From: JAIVJZ01 sp036386515
GTDB taxonomy: Bacteria > Acidobacteriota > Blastocatellia > Pyrinomonadales > Pyrinomonadaceae
Reading direction: 5' to 3'
Assembly (NCBI GenBank): GCA_036386515.1
Contig: DASVVO010000103.1
Location: 39,447-103,446 of the forward strand
DNA: 64,000 bases
Numbering within the stretch: the stretch's first letter is position 1; each line of letters begins with the position of its first letter. The position numbers and the translations under genes were made by a program. Positions 34,486-42,851 of the stretch are shown piece after piece. The notes under the pieces are model-generated. The model was not told the DNA's origin and searched no databases. It saw only the letters and a list, made by a program, of their open reading frames with translations.

Positions 34486-35993
34486 AAAGCCTTTCTCGCT
34501 TTCAACACTTCTCTGCTTTCGCGCCGGAGCAATTCTAACAGATCATCTATGTGACGCCGCTCTGTCAGGAAGCTGTTGACGTTCACGCGCAGGGCGCGCC
34601 GCCCGTCGAGCACGGTGGTGGAAAACCACGCCTCGCCGCTTCGTTCGATGCGCCCCTGCAATTCGCGTTGCAAGGCGTCGAGTTCCGCGCCCTCCGCGCC
34701 GCGCATTTCGGCGGGCGCGAAGCGAAGGCAGCAGACCGCCGTTTCCACTTCGCCGACGCGCTCGAAGCCTTCGAGCGCGCCGACGCACGCGGCGAAATAC
34801 TCCGTGAGTTCCAACTGCCGTTCGACGATCTCGGCATAGCCGCGCGTGCCGAGCGTTTTCAGCGCGAACCAGATTTTGAGCGCGTTGAAGCGGCGCGTGC
34901 CGAGTTGGCCGTAGCGGAAAAAGTCGAAGGGCACGTCTTCGCCGCCGCGTTCCTCGCTCAGATATTCCGGCGTGATGTCGAAGGCGTCGCGCAGCGCGCG
35001 GCCGCCCTCGCGCACGAGCACCGCGCCCGCCGCGAACGGCACGAACATCCACTTGTGCGGGTCGATCGTCACGGAATCGGCGCGTTCGATGCCCCGCAGG
35101 CGGTGCTTATATTTGTCCGACATGGCGAGCGTCGCGCCGTATGCGCCGTCCACGTGAAACCAGAGTTGGTACTCGCGTGCGAGGTCGGCGAGTTCGTCGA
35201 GCGGGTCGATGATGCCGGTCGAAGTTGCGCCCGCCGCGCCCGCGATGCAGACGGGCAGGTTGCCCGCTTCCAGGTCGCGCTCGATCTCGCGGCGCAGTGC
35301 ATCCGTGCGAATGTGGAACCGTTCGTCAGTCGCCACCTTGCGCAAATTCTCACGGCCGAGGCCGAGGATGTCCACGCTCTTGACGAACGAGTAGTGACAC
35401 TGCTCGGACGCGTAGACGATCAAGTTGCCTGCTGTCGCCGCCGGGTGCGAGGGCGGGTCGGACGCGGCGCGCACGGGCAAGGCGGCGGCGCGCAGGCCGC
35501 GGTCGCGCGCGAAATCGGCGGCGCGGTCGCGGGCGCACTTGAGCGCGATCAAATTCGCTTCCGAGCCGCCGCTCGTCAAGGTGCCGAAGCTGCCCGCGCC
35601 GTAGCCGACGATCTCGCAGAGCCAGCGCAGCACGCGCGCTTCGATGACGCTCCCCGACGGTGAATTGCGCCACGCCGCGCCGTTCTGGTTGATGGCCGAG
35701 GCGAGCGCATCCGCCCAGACGGCGATTGGCAACGGCGTCGGGTTGAACAGGCCGTAATAGCGCGGGCTGGGGATGTTCATCGCGTGCGGCACGATCTCGC
35801 GCTCGAAGCGTTGGAACAACTCGGGCGCGGCCATGCCTTCGCGCGGAAGCGGCTCGTCGAACATTTTTTCGAGTTCGCCGGGCGAGACTTCGGAGCAGAC
35901 GCGCGCCGCTTCGAGCGTGCCGGCGTAACGCGCGATGATCTCCGTCGCGATCTTTCCGAGTTGTTCGTGCTCCGCGCTCAAGCGTTCGCTCAT
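34482..35993 (-). CDS. PLP-dependent group II decarboxylase (aromatic amino acid / glutamate type)
   Basis: 503 residues. 'GTLTSGGSEANLIALKCARD' is the cofactor-phosphate region, 'WFHVDGAYGAT' carries the PLP-pyridine Asp, and the Schiff-base Lys is in 'TIDPHKWMFVPF'. Length and motifs fit aromatic-L-amino-acid, tyrosine or tryptophan decarboxylases; the substrate cannot be set. Its end overlaps the start of the PEP-synthase-like gene by four bases, so the two are translationally coupled although one acts in the cytosol and the other appears exported. Confidence 0.88.
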   Translation of the reverse strand: MSERLSAEHEQLGKIATEIIARYAGTLEAARVCSEVSPGELEKMFDEPLPREGMAAPELFQRFEREIVPHAMNIPSPRYYGLFNPTPLPIAVWADALASAINQNGAAWRNSPSGSVIEARVLRWLCEIVGYGAGSFGTLTSGGSEANLIALKCARDRAADFARDRGLRAAALPVRAASDPPSHPAATAGNLIVYASEQCHYSFVKSVDILGLGRENLRKVATDERFHIRTDALRREIERDLEAGNLPVCIAGAAGATSTGIIDPLDELADLAREYQLWFHVDGAYGATLAMSDKYKHRLRGIERADSVTIDPHKWMFVPFAAGAVLVREGGRALRDAFDITPEYLSEERGGEDVPFDFFRYGQLGTRRFNALKIWFALKTLGTRGYAEIVERQLELTEYFAACVGALEGFERVGEVETAVCCLRFAPAEMRGAEGAELDALQRELQGRIERSGEAWFSTTVLDGRRALRVNVNSFLTERRHIDDLLELLRRESREVLKARKAL

Positions 35994-36077
35994 CGGTGAT
36001 TTTCGTCCCTGTGCATGAAATCCGAAGTTCCGTTAAGCTAACCCAGAGAGAGGGGTTTATTCCAGTCAACAGTTGAG

Positions 36078-36728
36078 ATGAACGTGTACCTGCAAGAATT
36101 CGCGGAGACGCTTGAAAGCCGCGCTCCGCGCTACGGCGTCGAACTCGGCGAGCCGACGCGCGCGCGCCTGCGCGATTATTACGAGCACCTGTTGAAGTGG
36201 AACGCGCGGCTGCATCTGGTCGCGCCCTGCGCGCCCGCCGAGTTTGCCGCGCGGCACGTGCTCGAATCGCTCATGGCCTGCGCTTACCTGCCGGAGGGCG
36301 CGCGCGTGTGCGATGTGGGGTCGGGCGGCGGGTTGCCGATCATCCCGTGCCTCGTCGCGCGCCCCGACCTGACGAACGCCACGCTCGTCGAAGCCTCGAC
36401 GAAGAAGGCCGTCTTCCTGCGCGAAGCCTTGAGCCGACTGGAACTGCAAACGCGGGCGCGCGTCGTGGCGGAGAGATTCGAGCGGACGCCCGCCCCGGAG
36501 GCCGACGCTTTGACGTGCCGCGCGCTCGAACGTTTTACGGAGATGTACGCGCGGCTCGTCGAGTGGTCGCCGCCCGCGACGCGGCTGCTCTTGTTCGGCG
36601 GGAACGCGCTCGGCGAGTTGGTGGAGCGCGACGAGGGCGTGCGCCCGGTGGCGACGGTGAAGATGCCGGACTCGGAGCAGCGATTCCTGTTCGTGATCGA
36701 GCGGAAGGACAGAAGATTTGAGATTTGA
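36078..36728 (+). CDS. rsmG: 16S rRNA (guanine527-N7)-methyltransferase
   Basis: 216 residues. SAM-dependent methyltransferase of the RsmG/GidB family; methylates G527 of 16S rRNA. 'WNARLHLVAPC', SAM loop 'VCDVGSGGGLPIIPC', 'LVEASTKKAVFLREA' and 'DALTCRALERF' (target-binding region) are present. Not next to mnmG, its frequent partner. The stop codon lies in a direct heptamer repeat (AGATTTG), so its last residues (RRFEI) are repeat-encoded. Divergent from the decarboxylase across 84 bases. Confidence 0.93.
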   Translation: MNVYLQEFAETLESRAPRYGVELGEPTRARLRDYYEHLLKWNARLHLVAPCAPAEFAARHVLESLMACAYLPEGARVCDVGSGGGLPIIPCLVARPDLTNATLVEASTKKAVFLREALSRLELQTRARVVAERFERTPAPEADALTCRALERFTEMYARLVEWSPPATRLLLFGGNALGELVERDEGVRPVATVKMPDSEQRFLFVIERKDRRFEI

Positions 36729-36750
36729 GATTTGAGATTTGAAATTTGGA
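36711..36750. repeat. Direct heptamer repeat AGATTTG at the rsmG stop codon
   Basis: Four tandem AGATTTG units (period seven), then a decayed copy (GAAATTTGG). The rsmG stop TGA is made by one of them. No inverted partner was found nearby, unlike the other arrays. Confidence 0.8.
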
Positions 36751-36840
36751 ATGTCGGATAGTTTGTCTCTGCGTGCCCTTCGTGCGCTCCGTGTCTGCGT
36801 GACGGACGATACGTCTAAACGTGGTGCGCATGTCAGCGCA

Positions 36841-36931
36841 CATAAAGAAAAGAGGCGAGAGCAAAATAAGAATAAAGCGGGAGCAAAATAAGAAAAGAGG
36901 CGAGAGCAAAAATAAGGAAAGAGGCGAGAGC
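36841..36931. repeat. Four tandem copies of a 22-24 bp unit
   Basis: Units of the form AAAATAAGAAAAGAGGCGAGAGC start at 36841, 36863, 36885 and 36908. The last copy forms the left arm of the terminator at 36917, so the other three are alternative left arms for the same right arm. Confidence 0.85.
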
Positions 36932-36951
36932 GTTTTGCCCTCGCCTCTTTC
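36917..36951. terminator. Bidirectional terminator between rsmG and the S55 peptidase
   Basis: 12-bp stem GAAAGAGGCGAG (36917-36928) with CTCGCCTCTTTC (36940-36951), 11-base loop. A/T-rich flanks on both sides suit two convergent genes. Confidence 0.75.
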
Positions 36952-36972
36952 AATTTACATTAAGCATCGCTG

Positions 36973-38865
36973 TTAGCGGACGACGTTGATGCTGATCAGT
37001 TGTTGGCCTTCGATGACGAACGCGGCGGGCGGCAGTTCCTGCTCGGAGACGGGCGAGAGCGCGGTCGGCGTGAAGCCGCCGGAGGTGCGGTCGCTGTTGA
37101 GGGTGGCGACGACGGAAGGCGGCAGGTTCGGCATCTCGTCCGTGCCGATGACCGCGCCGGAGGTGACGCGGAAGAGTTTGACGTAGAGCCGGTCGTTCTT
37201 CTTGATCTTGTTGATTGCGCCGACGAGTTGCGTCAAATCTTTCGGCACGAAGTTCTGCGCGGCCGACGCTTGTTGCAGCGCGCCGCCGTCGCCGACGAAG
37301 AGGACGAGTTGGCCGCGCGGCACGTCCGCCGGAATCTTGACGGGGATGCGCTGCACGAACTGCTTGCCGGAATCGGTGCGGACGTAAGCCTGCACTTCCA
37401 CCGTCTCGCCGCGGCCGACCTCGGTGCGGTCGAGCGCGATGCGGTCGAGCGTGGCCGACATGCGTTCGTCGGTCGAGGTGATGTCGAGCGTGATCTGGCC
37501 GATATCAACGTTGTCGAACCCGCTTGAGAGCAGCGCGGCCATCGGCACGGCGACGGAGGCGGCGGCCTGTGCGCCCGCGTTGGTGGAAGAGAAGCGACGC
37601 TCGATGCGGATCGGCTCCTGCCCGGCGACGTTGATCTGGCCGCGCAGAGCGATGGTCGAATCGCCCATGGCGCGTTCGGTCGAACCGATGGTGCTGAAGA
37701 TGGTGATGTTCAAGAGGATCGGGGTCAGGAACTTATCGTTCGCCACCTCGTAGGTGTAGGTTTCGGTGCGGTCGCGGCTGGTGTGCAGGTTGACGCGCAC
37801 GGGGATCATCTTGGGCGCGCGGCCGAGCATGCCGTAGATGCCGGTGGCGCGATCCTGCGAGATCGCGCCGACCATCTGACCCGCCGAAGAGAGTTTGAAG
37901 GAATTGTTGACGCTCGAAATTACCGTCACGACGTTCGACTCGGACATCGGCATGTCGGCGACGCCGAGGCCGAGGAACGGGTGGCCGAAGGCGTAGATGC
38001 GATCATTGTCGCGCCACGTGACCGTGCCGAAGGCGGCGAGCGAATAGTCGCCGCGCACGAGTTGGACGCTGACGGACGACCCCGGCGGCAGCGTCTTGTC
38101 GGTCACTTTCCCCATCGGCGTGATCGAGGCCGCGCCGCCGACGCTCGCGACGGGCAGCAGGCCGTTCGCCTGAAGTTGCGGCGCGTAGAGCGAGAGGGCT
38201 TCCGCGCTGATGCCGCTGAAGACGAGCGGCGTGGCGATGGGCGCGATGGTCTGGCCGAGCAGAGCGTTCAGGGGCGAGTTGGCCGCGACGGGCGCGGCAA
38301 ACGCGCCGCCCGTGATGGCGGGCTTCGGCCAATCGGTCTGCCAATCGGTGGAGGCGAGTTTGGCGAAAGACATCGTGCGCGGCGCGCCCATGGTGCGGGC
38401 GGTGGTTCCCTGCTGCCGCTCGAAGATGTCGATCATCTGCTTGATCGGCGTGATGCCGCAGATCGGTTCTTTCGAGAAGGGAAAACTGAACGCAATCGCG
38501 CCGACGAGTTTACCGTCGATGTAGACGGGCGAACCGGACATCCCGGCGAAGACGCCCGTCTTCTCGGCGTTCGCGCCCGTCAGGCGACCGATGATCGCCG
38601 ACTGGCGCGGCGCGGGAAAACCCGGCAAGACGCCGATGATGTCCACGCCGAACTCCTGCGCTTCCGTGCCCGAGAACACCGTCCACGCGCGCGCCTTCAT
38701 GCCCGCGCGCACGTCTTCCAAAGGAAACAGGCGCGCATCCGCGACGGCTGCCTGTCCGGCCGTCGCTTTCGCCGCCGTGGAGGCGGGAGTTTGCGCCGCC
38801 GTGAAAGCGGCCGACACGTTGAGCGCGAAGGCTAAAGCCAGCGCGGAACGAAACAGTTTTTTCAT
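36973..38865 (-). CDS. Exported SpoIVB-like S55 peptidase-domain protein
   Basis: 630 residues from the ATG at 38865, which has AAAAGG about eight bases upstream. Signal peptide at residues 1-25 (MKKLFRSALALAFALNVSAA). The S55 core (about 45-300) has the nucleophile in 'FAGMSGSPVYIDGKLVGAI', as in SpoIVB; a catalytic His is probable near 'RAWTVFSGTEAQEFGV'. The C-terminal half is a beta-rich unknown region ending in 'GGFTPTALSPVSEQELPP'. SpoIVB acts in sporulation of Firmicutes, but no sporulation gene set is expected here, so this is a general periplasmic homologue. Confidence 0.88.
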   Translation of the reverse strand: MKKLFRSALALAFALNVSAAFTAAQTPASTAAKATAGQAAVADARLFPLEDVRAGMKARAWTVFSGTEAQEFGVDIIGVLPGFPAPRQSAIIGRLTGANAEKTGVFAGMSGSPVYIDGKLVGAIAFSFPFSKEPICGITPIKQMIDIFERQQGTTARTMGAPRTMSFAKLASTDWQTDWPKPAITGGAFAAPVAANSPLNALLGQTIAPIATPLVFSGISAEALSLYAPQLQANGLLPVASVGGAASITPMGKVTDKTLPPGSSVSVQLVRGDYSLAAFGTVTWRDNDRIYAFGHPFLGLGVADMPMSESNVVTVISSVNNSFKLSSAGQMVGAISQDRATGIYGMLGRAPKMIPVRVNLHTSRDRTETYTYEVANDKFLTPILLNITIFSTIGSTERAMGDSTIALRGQINVAGQEPIRIERRFSSTNAGAQAAASVAVPMAALLSSGFDNVDIGQITLDITSTDERMSATLDRIALDRTEVGRGETVEVQAYVRTDSGKQFVQRIPVKIPADVPRGQLVLFVGDGGALQQASAAQNFVPKDLTQLVGAINKIKKNDRLYVKLFRVTSGAVIGTDEMPNLPPSVVATLNSDRTSGGFTPTALSPVSEQELPPAAFVIEGQQLISINVVR

Positions 38866-39226
38866 GTGAATACCTTTTGGAACGGGGGGCAGCATGTCGA
38901 GCAACTCAGGCCGGAGTCGCGCCGCGGGCGGCTTTCGCCACGACCGGCGCACCCTTGAAACAACCACAGCGACTATAGCGTCCGGTTTCTCAGATGGTCA
39001 AGGCAATGGAAAGGTTGTCATCGACGGCCGAGCCGCGCCCGTCCTCGACTCGATAACTTTCCCCGCGCCCGCGCGGCCGCTAGTGCCTTGCCGACGCTTC
39101 GCGCGGCGTGTTAATTTTCGCGGGCGATGCCTTCGTCATCATCTCCAAGCAAGCCGTTCGTTAGACACTCACGAGATTTGGCGTCCCTTCCACCCCGACC
39201 AGCAGTAGTGGCGCAGCGGATCATCC
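38866..39226. other. Divergent intergenic region between the S55 peptidase and mobA
   Basis: 361 bases without a convincing gene. Presumably contains both promoters; no consensus -35/-10 pair, hairpin terminator or heptamer array was seen. Confidence 0.5.
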
Positions 39227-39835
39227 ATGACTGACGCGGAGGGCTTCATCCTCGCCGGCGGCGCGTCGAGCCGCATGGGCACGGACAAGGCGCGTCTCAG
39301 GCTCGGCGGGCGCACCTTGACGGAACGCGTCGCGGCCGCGCTCGGCGCGTTTGCGCCGGAGATCAGCATCGTCAGCGCGAGGCCGGAGTCGGCCGGATTG
39401 AGTTTCCCGGTGGTCGCAGACATCTACCGCGACTGCGGCGCGCTCGGCGGTTTGCACGCCGCGCTCGCCGCCTGCCGCGCGCCGTGGGCGGCCGTCGTCT
39501 CCTGCGACCTGCCGTTCGTCACGGGCGAGCTTTTCACCCGTCTCGGCGCATTGCGAACGGAGGACGTTGACGCCGTCGCGCCGCGACAAACGGACGGGCG
39601 GCCGCAACCGCTGTGCGCGCTCTATGCGCCCGCGCGTTGTCTCGAACTCGCCGCACGCCTCCTCGGCGCAGGCGAGCGACGCCCGCGCGTTCTGTTGCAG
39701 CAGGCACGGACGCGTTGGGTTGCCCCGGCGGAATTGGCCGACCTCCGGGACGCCGAACTATTCTTCCTGAACGTCAACACGCCCGCGGATTACGAACGGG
39801 CGCGGGAGAGGATGAACGAGGTCGGCGGTCAGTAG
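39227..39835 (+). CDS. mobA: Molybdenum cofactor guanylyltransferase
   Basis: 202 residues. Adds GMP from GTP to molybdopterin to give the MGD cofactor. Nucleotidyltransferase signature 'LAGGASSRMGTDKARL', 'DIYRDCGALGG' and metal Asp in 'VSCDLPFVTG' are present. No other moa/mob genes are close. The stop codon TAG and the final Gln lie in the first unit (GGTCAGTAG) of the downstream GTCAGTN array. Confidence 0.92.
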   Translation: MTDAEGFILAGGASSRMGTDKARLRLGGRTLTERVAAALGAFAPEISIVSARPESAGLSFPVVADIYRDCGALGGLHAALAACRAPWAAVVSCDLPFVTGELFTRLGALRTEDVDAVAPRQTDGRPQPLCALYAPARCLELAARLLGAGERRPRVLLQQARTRWVAPAELADLRDAELFFLNVNTPADYERARERMNEVGGQ

Positions 39836-39990
39836 TCAGTGGTCAGTAGTCAGTAGTCAGTGGTCAGTTGTCCGTGGTCAGTGGTCAGTGGTCAGTTGCA
39901 TGTGGCGGTAGCGCGAGTGGCTAAAGATAGACTTGAACGATTGATGGCGGGCGTAGAACAACTGACGACTGACAACTGACGACTGACCGC
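39826..39990. repeat. Inverted heptamer array, unit GTCAGTN (mobA-hydrolase gap)
   Basis: Left arm 39826-39901, ten or more units with one TTGTCCGTGG irregularity, and right arm 39956-39990 in reverse complement, with a 54-base spacer. Same unit as the two arrays next to trpG, 13 kb away. The left arm contains the mobA stop. Confidence 0.92.
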
Positions 39991-40000
39991 CTTTGATTAT

Positions 40001-40993
40001 ATGTCTCAACGCACACGACCGGGACGGAGATTATTCAAAGCGCTGCTGCCGGTGGCGTTGCTTTTGGTGTTGGGCGTCGGCGCGGGTCTCTTGTTTATCG
40101 TCCACACGATTGCGCGCCCCGTGACGCACCCGTATCTCGTCACGCCGGAAACCTTCCCTGCCTACAGCGCGCGGGGCTTGCGCGTGAGCGAGGAGCGTTG
40201 GAACAATTCGGACGGCACGGCGGCGCGCGGCTGGCTGCTGCGCGGCGCGGAGGGCGCGCCCGCCGTCGTGCTCCTGCATCGCTACGGCGCGGATCGCTCG
40301 TGGCTCCTGAATCTCGGCGTCAAGATCAACGAAGCCACCAACTACACGATTCTCTGGCCTGACCTGCGCGGCCACGGCGAAAATCCGCACAGCGCGCGCA
40401 CCTCTTTCGGCGCGCGCGAAACGGCCGACGTGGCGGCGGCCGTCTCCTTCCTGAGCAATCTCAAGACCACCGGGCGGCAGCGTCCGCTCGTCGGCGAACG
40501 CTACGGCTTCTACGGCGTCGAACTCGGGGCGTATGCCGCGCTCGCCGCCTCCGCCCGCCAACAGGGGCAGGCGCAAGTGCGCGCGCTCGTCCTCGATTCC
40601 GTCCCCGCCTCGCCCGACGAACTGCTCGGCCACGCCACCCGCGAGCGCGTCGGCTTCGACAACGGCCTGCTCAATCTATTCATGCGCGGCGCGGCGCGTA
40701 TCTATTTTCTCGGCGGTTACGAAAACGAATCTTCATGTGATCTCGCCGCACAGTCGGCGGGTCGGCGCGTGCTGCTCGTCAGCGGTCTGGATGCGGGCGA
40801 GTTGCGCGAGTCCACGCGCGCTCTGGCGCAATGCTTTCCTTCGTCGTCGTCGCCGCCCGTCGCGCTGCATGCCGACCTGCCCGTGACGGGCTTCACCGCT
40901 TCGTCCGCCACCGGCGAACAGGGCGAGACTTACGACCGCCTCGTCATCGAATTTTTCTCGCAGGCTTTCAACGAAGACTCCCGCCCCAAATGA
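40001..40993 (+). CDS. Membrane-anchored alpha/beta-hydrolase-fold protein lacking the catalytic serine
   Basis: 330 residues. One N-terminal membrane helix (about 13-35) then an alpha/beta-hydrolase core. 'AVVLLHRYGADRSW' resembles the oxyanion strand, and 'WPDLRGHGENPHS' is typical. The nucleophile elbow reads GFYGVELG, with Glu174 at the serine position, and no catalytic His is seen near the C-terminus. It is therefore probably not an esterase. It may be a binding or structural protein, or an enzyme using another mechanism. The sequence GAA is unambiguous at 40520-40522. Confidence 0.8.
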   Translation: MSQRTRPGRRLFKALLPVALLLVLGVGAGLLFIVHTIARPVTHPYLVTPETFPAYSARGLRVSEERWNNSDGTAARGWLLRGAEGAPAVVLLHRYGADRSWLLNLGVKINEATNYTILWPDLRGHGENPHSARTSFGARETADVAAAVSFLSNLKTTGRQRPLVGERYGFYGVELGAYAALAASARQQGQAQVRALVLDSVPASPDELLGHATRERVGFDNGLLNLFMRGAARIYFLGGYENESSCDLAAQSAGRRVLLVSGLDAGELRESTRALAQCFPSSSSPPVALHADLPVTGFTASSATGEQGETYDRLVIEFFSQAFNEDSRPK

Positions 40994-41012
40994 TCCACGG
41001 CGTCGCCCGCAA

Positions 41013-42656
41013 TCAACGCGCCCGCGCGGCCACGAGCGTCAACGTCCCGTTATCGCCGATCACTTCCGTCTCCAACGGCCGGAAGTCGAGCAACTGCCGC
41101 AGGTGTTCCTCCGGCACGATGACCAGAAGCGTCTCGCCTCTCTCTCTCGCCGTCTCCCACACTTCGCCCGCGCCTTCAAATTTTCGCGGCTCGCCGCGCC
41201 CCTCGTCGTAAATCAAACGCCCCGCCGCGTAGAACTGCGACGTGCGTTCGACGTTGTGCAGATTCAAGACCGGCGACGCCCCATAGCCGCGACCCGCCGC
41301 CGCGCGCAGCAGATCGCGCACGGACTCGCGCGCCGCCAACTGTTCCGCCGCGCCACCCACGATCAGCATCGTCGTCAGAAACGACACGCCGACGACGAGC
41401 GACACGCACAGTTCGCGTCGCCGTGCCGCGAATAACAGGACGTACGCGCTCACAACGACGACCGGCGCGGTGACGAGCGCGATGCGGGCGCGCGATAGTT
41501 CCGCCGCGTTCAACTCGTAGGCCAACCCGGCGACGGCTAACACGAGCATCAGCGCGCCGGTCGCACGCAGCGGCCGCGCGCTCCCCTCGCCGCGCAGAAA
41601 CCCGGCGAGCCTTTCGCCCGCGAGCAACGCCGCGCCCGGCAGCGCGGGCAGGATGTACCCCGGCAGCTTCGAGCCGGACAGCGAAAAAAAGAGCAGCGGG
41701 AACAACACCCAGGCGAGCGCGAAGAAGCGCAGTTTGCCGAGCGCGTCGTCGTCACTGCCGCCGCGCCAATTCCAACGCCGCGCGTGCGCGACGCCCGCGG
41801 CGAGGAACGCGCTCCACGGCAGCAGCAGCGCGGGGATGATGGCGAAATAGAACCAGAACGGCTGCGGGTGGTGATACTTGTTCGAGAGGTAGCGCGCGAA
41901 GTGGTGCTTGATGAAAAACTCGTCCACGAACGTCCACCCGTGGCGCGCGATGACGGGCGCGTACCAGGGGGCGGCCACGGCCAACGTGATCAGGAATCCC
42001 CAGAAGGCCGACTTCCACGCGTCCGGCCAACGCCGCCGCAACAAACAATAGACGACGACCACGCCCACGGGGATGACCACGCCGATCAAGCCTTTCGCCA
42101 GTAGTGCCACGCCCATCCCGGCGTAAAATCCCGCGAGCAGCCGACGCTTGCGGCGCGCCCCCGGCTCAAGTTCCGCCGCGAAGTAAAACGCGAGCGCGCA
42201 CGCCACGGCCATCGTCACGAAGACATCGAAATTCACCCCGCGCGAAAAGACGATTAGCCCCGCGCTCGTCGCCGCCGCCGCGCCCGCCGAGAGTTGCAGC
42301 CAACGCCCGCGCTCGCCCGCGCTCGCTTCGACGCGCTTCGCCGCCCACCCGACGAGGAACACCGTCAACCACCCGGCCGAGGCCACGCCGATGCGCGCCG
42401 TCCACTCCCCCACGCCGAACAACTTGTAACCGGCCATCGCCGCCCAGTAGACGAGCGCGGGCTTCTCGAACCAGGTGTGGCCGCCGAGCGTCGGCGTTAC
42501 CGCGTCGCCGCGCTCGAACATCTCGCGCGCCACCTGCGCGTAACGCGGTTCGTCCGCGCCGACGAAGGGCACGCGCCCCAACCCGTAAAAGTAGACGATG
42601 GCGGTCGTCGTCAACAGCAAAAGCCAGCCGCGCTTGGCAAGCGTCGAAGGTTGCAA
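41013..42656 (-). CDS. ArnT-like family 39 glycosyltransferase
   Basis: 547 residues with about 12 membrane helices. Integral membrane transferase that moves a sugar from an undecaprenyl-linked donor to lipid A, protein or another acceptor. Catalytic acidic pair in 'FVGADEPRYAQVAREMF' and 'TWFEKPALVYW' near the N-terminus are family signatures. The start appears to be TTG at 42656 because the first helix begins at residue 10; no good ribosome site is seen. Divergent from the Gfo/Idh/MocA gene. Confidence 0.85.
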   Translation of the reverse strand: MQPSTLAKRGWLLLLTTTAIVYFYGLGRVPFVGADEPRYAQVAREMFERGDAVTPTLGGHTWFEKPALVYWAAMAGYKLFGVGEWTARIGVASAGWLTVFLVGWAAKRVEASAGERGRWLQLSAGAAAATSAGLIVFSRGVNFDVFVTMAVACALAFYFAAELEPGARRKRRLLAGFYAGMGVALLAKGLIGVVIPVGVVVVYCLLRRRWPDAWKSAFWGFLITLAVAAPWYAPVIARHGWTFVDEFFIKHHFARYLSNKYHHPQPFWFYFAIIPALLLPWSAFLAAGVAHARRWNWRGGSDDDALGKLRFFALAWVLFPLLFFSLSGSKLPGYILPALPGAALLAGERLAGFLRGEGSARPLRATGALMLVLAVAGLAYELNAAELSRARIALVTAPVVVVSAYVLLFAARRRELCVSLVVGVSFLTTMLIVGGAAEQLAARESVRDLLRAAAGRGYGASPVLNLHNVERTSQFYAAGRLIYDEGRGEPRKFEGAGEVWETARERGETLLVIVPEEHLRQLLDFRPLETEVIGDNGTLTLVAARAR

Positions 42657-42673
42657 GTATAGTCACCCCAAAG

Positions 42674-42845
42674 CAGTCAGTAGTCAGTGGTCAATTGTCC
42701 GTGGTTAAAAACAGACGGCGAGTATCAACGAAGCGGCGGTTTTGTTCAATCTACGGGACAAGCGAGCGGGCGTTGAGAAGGCACGGACTTCTGTCGCTGA
42801 CACTGTCTCGGCAATTCTAACCACGGACACCCAACTACGGACAAC
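42674..42845. repeat. Degenerate GTCAGTN inverted array in a divergent promoter region
   Basis: Left arm 42674-42707 (CAGTCAGTAGTCAGTGGTCAATTGTCCGTGGTTA) and right arm 42817-42845 (TAACCACGGACACCCAACTACGGACAAC), with a 109-base spacer. Both arms share the TTGTCCGTGG irregular unit, but the copies have decayed. Unlike the other arrays it sits between divergent genes. Confidence 0.7.
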
Positions 42846-42851
42846 GTGACA

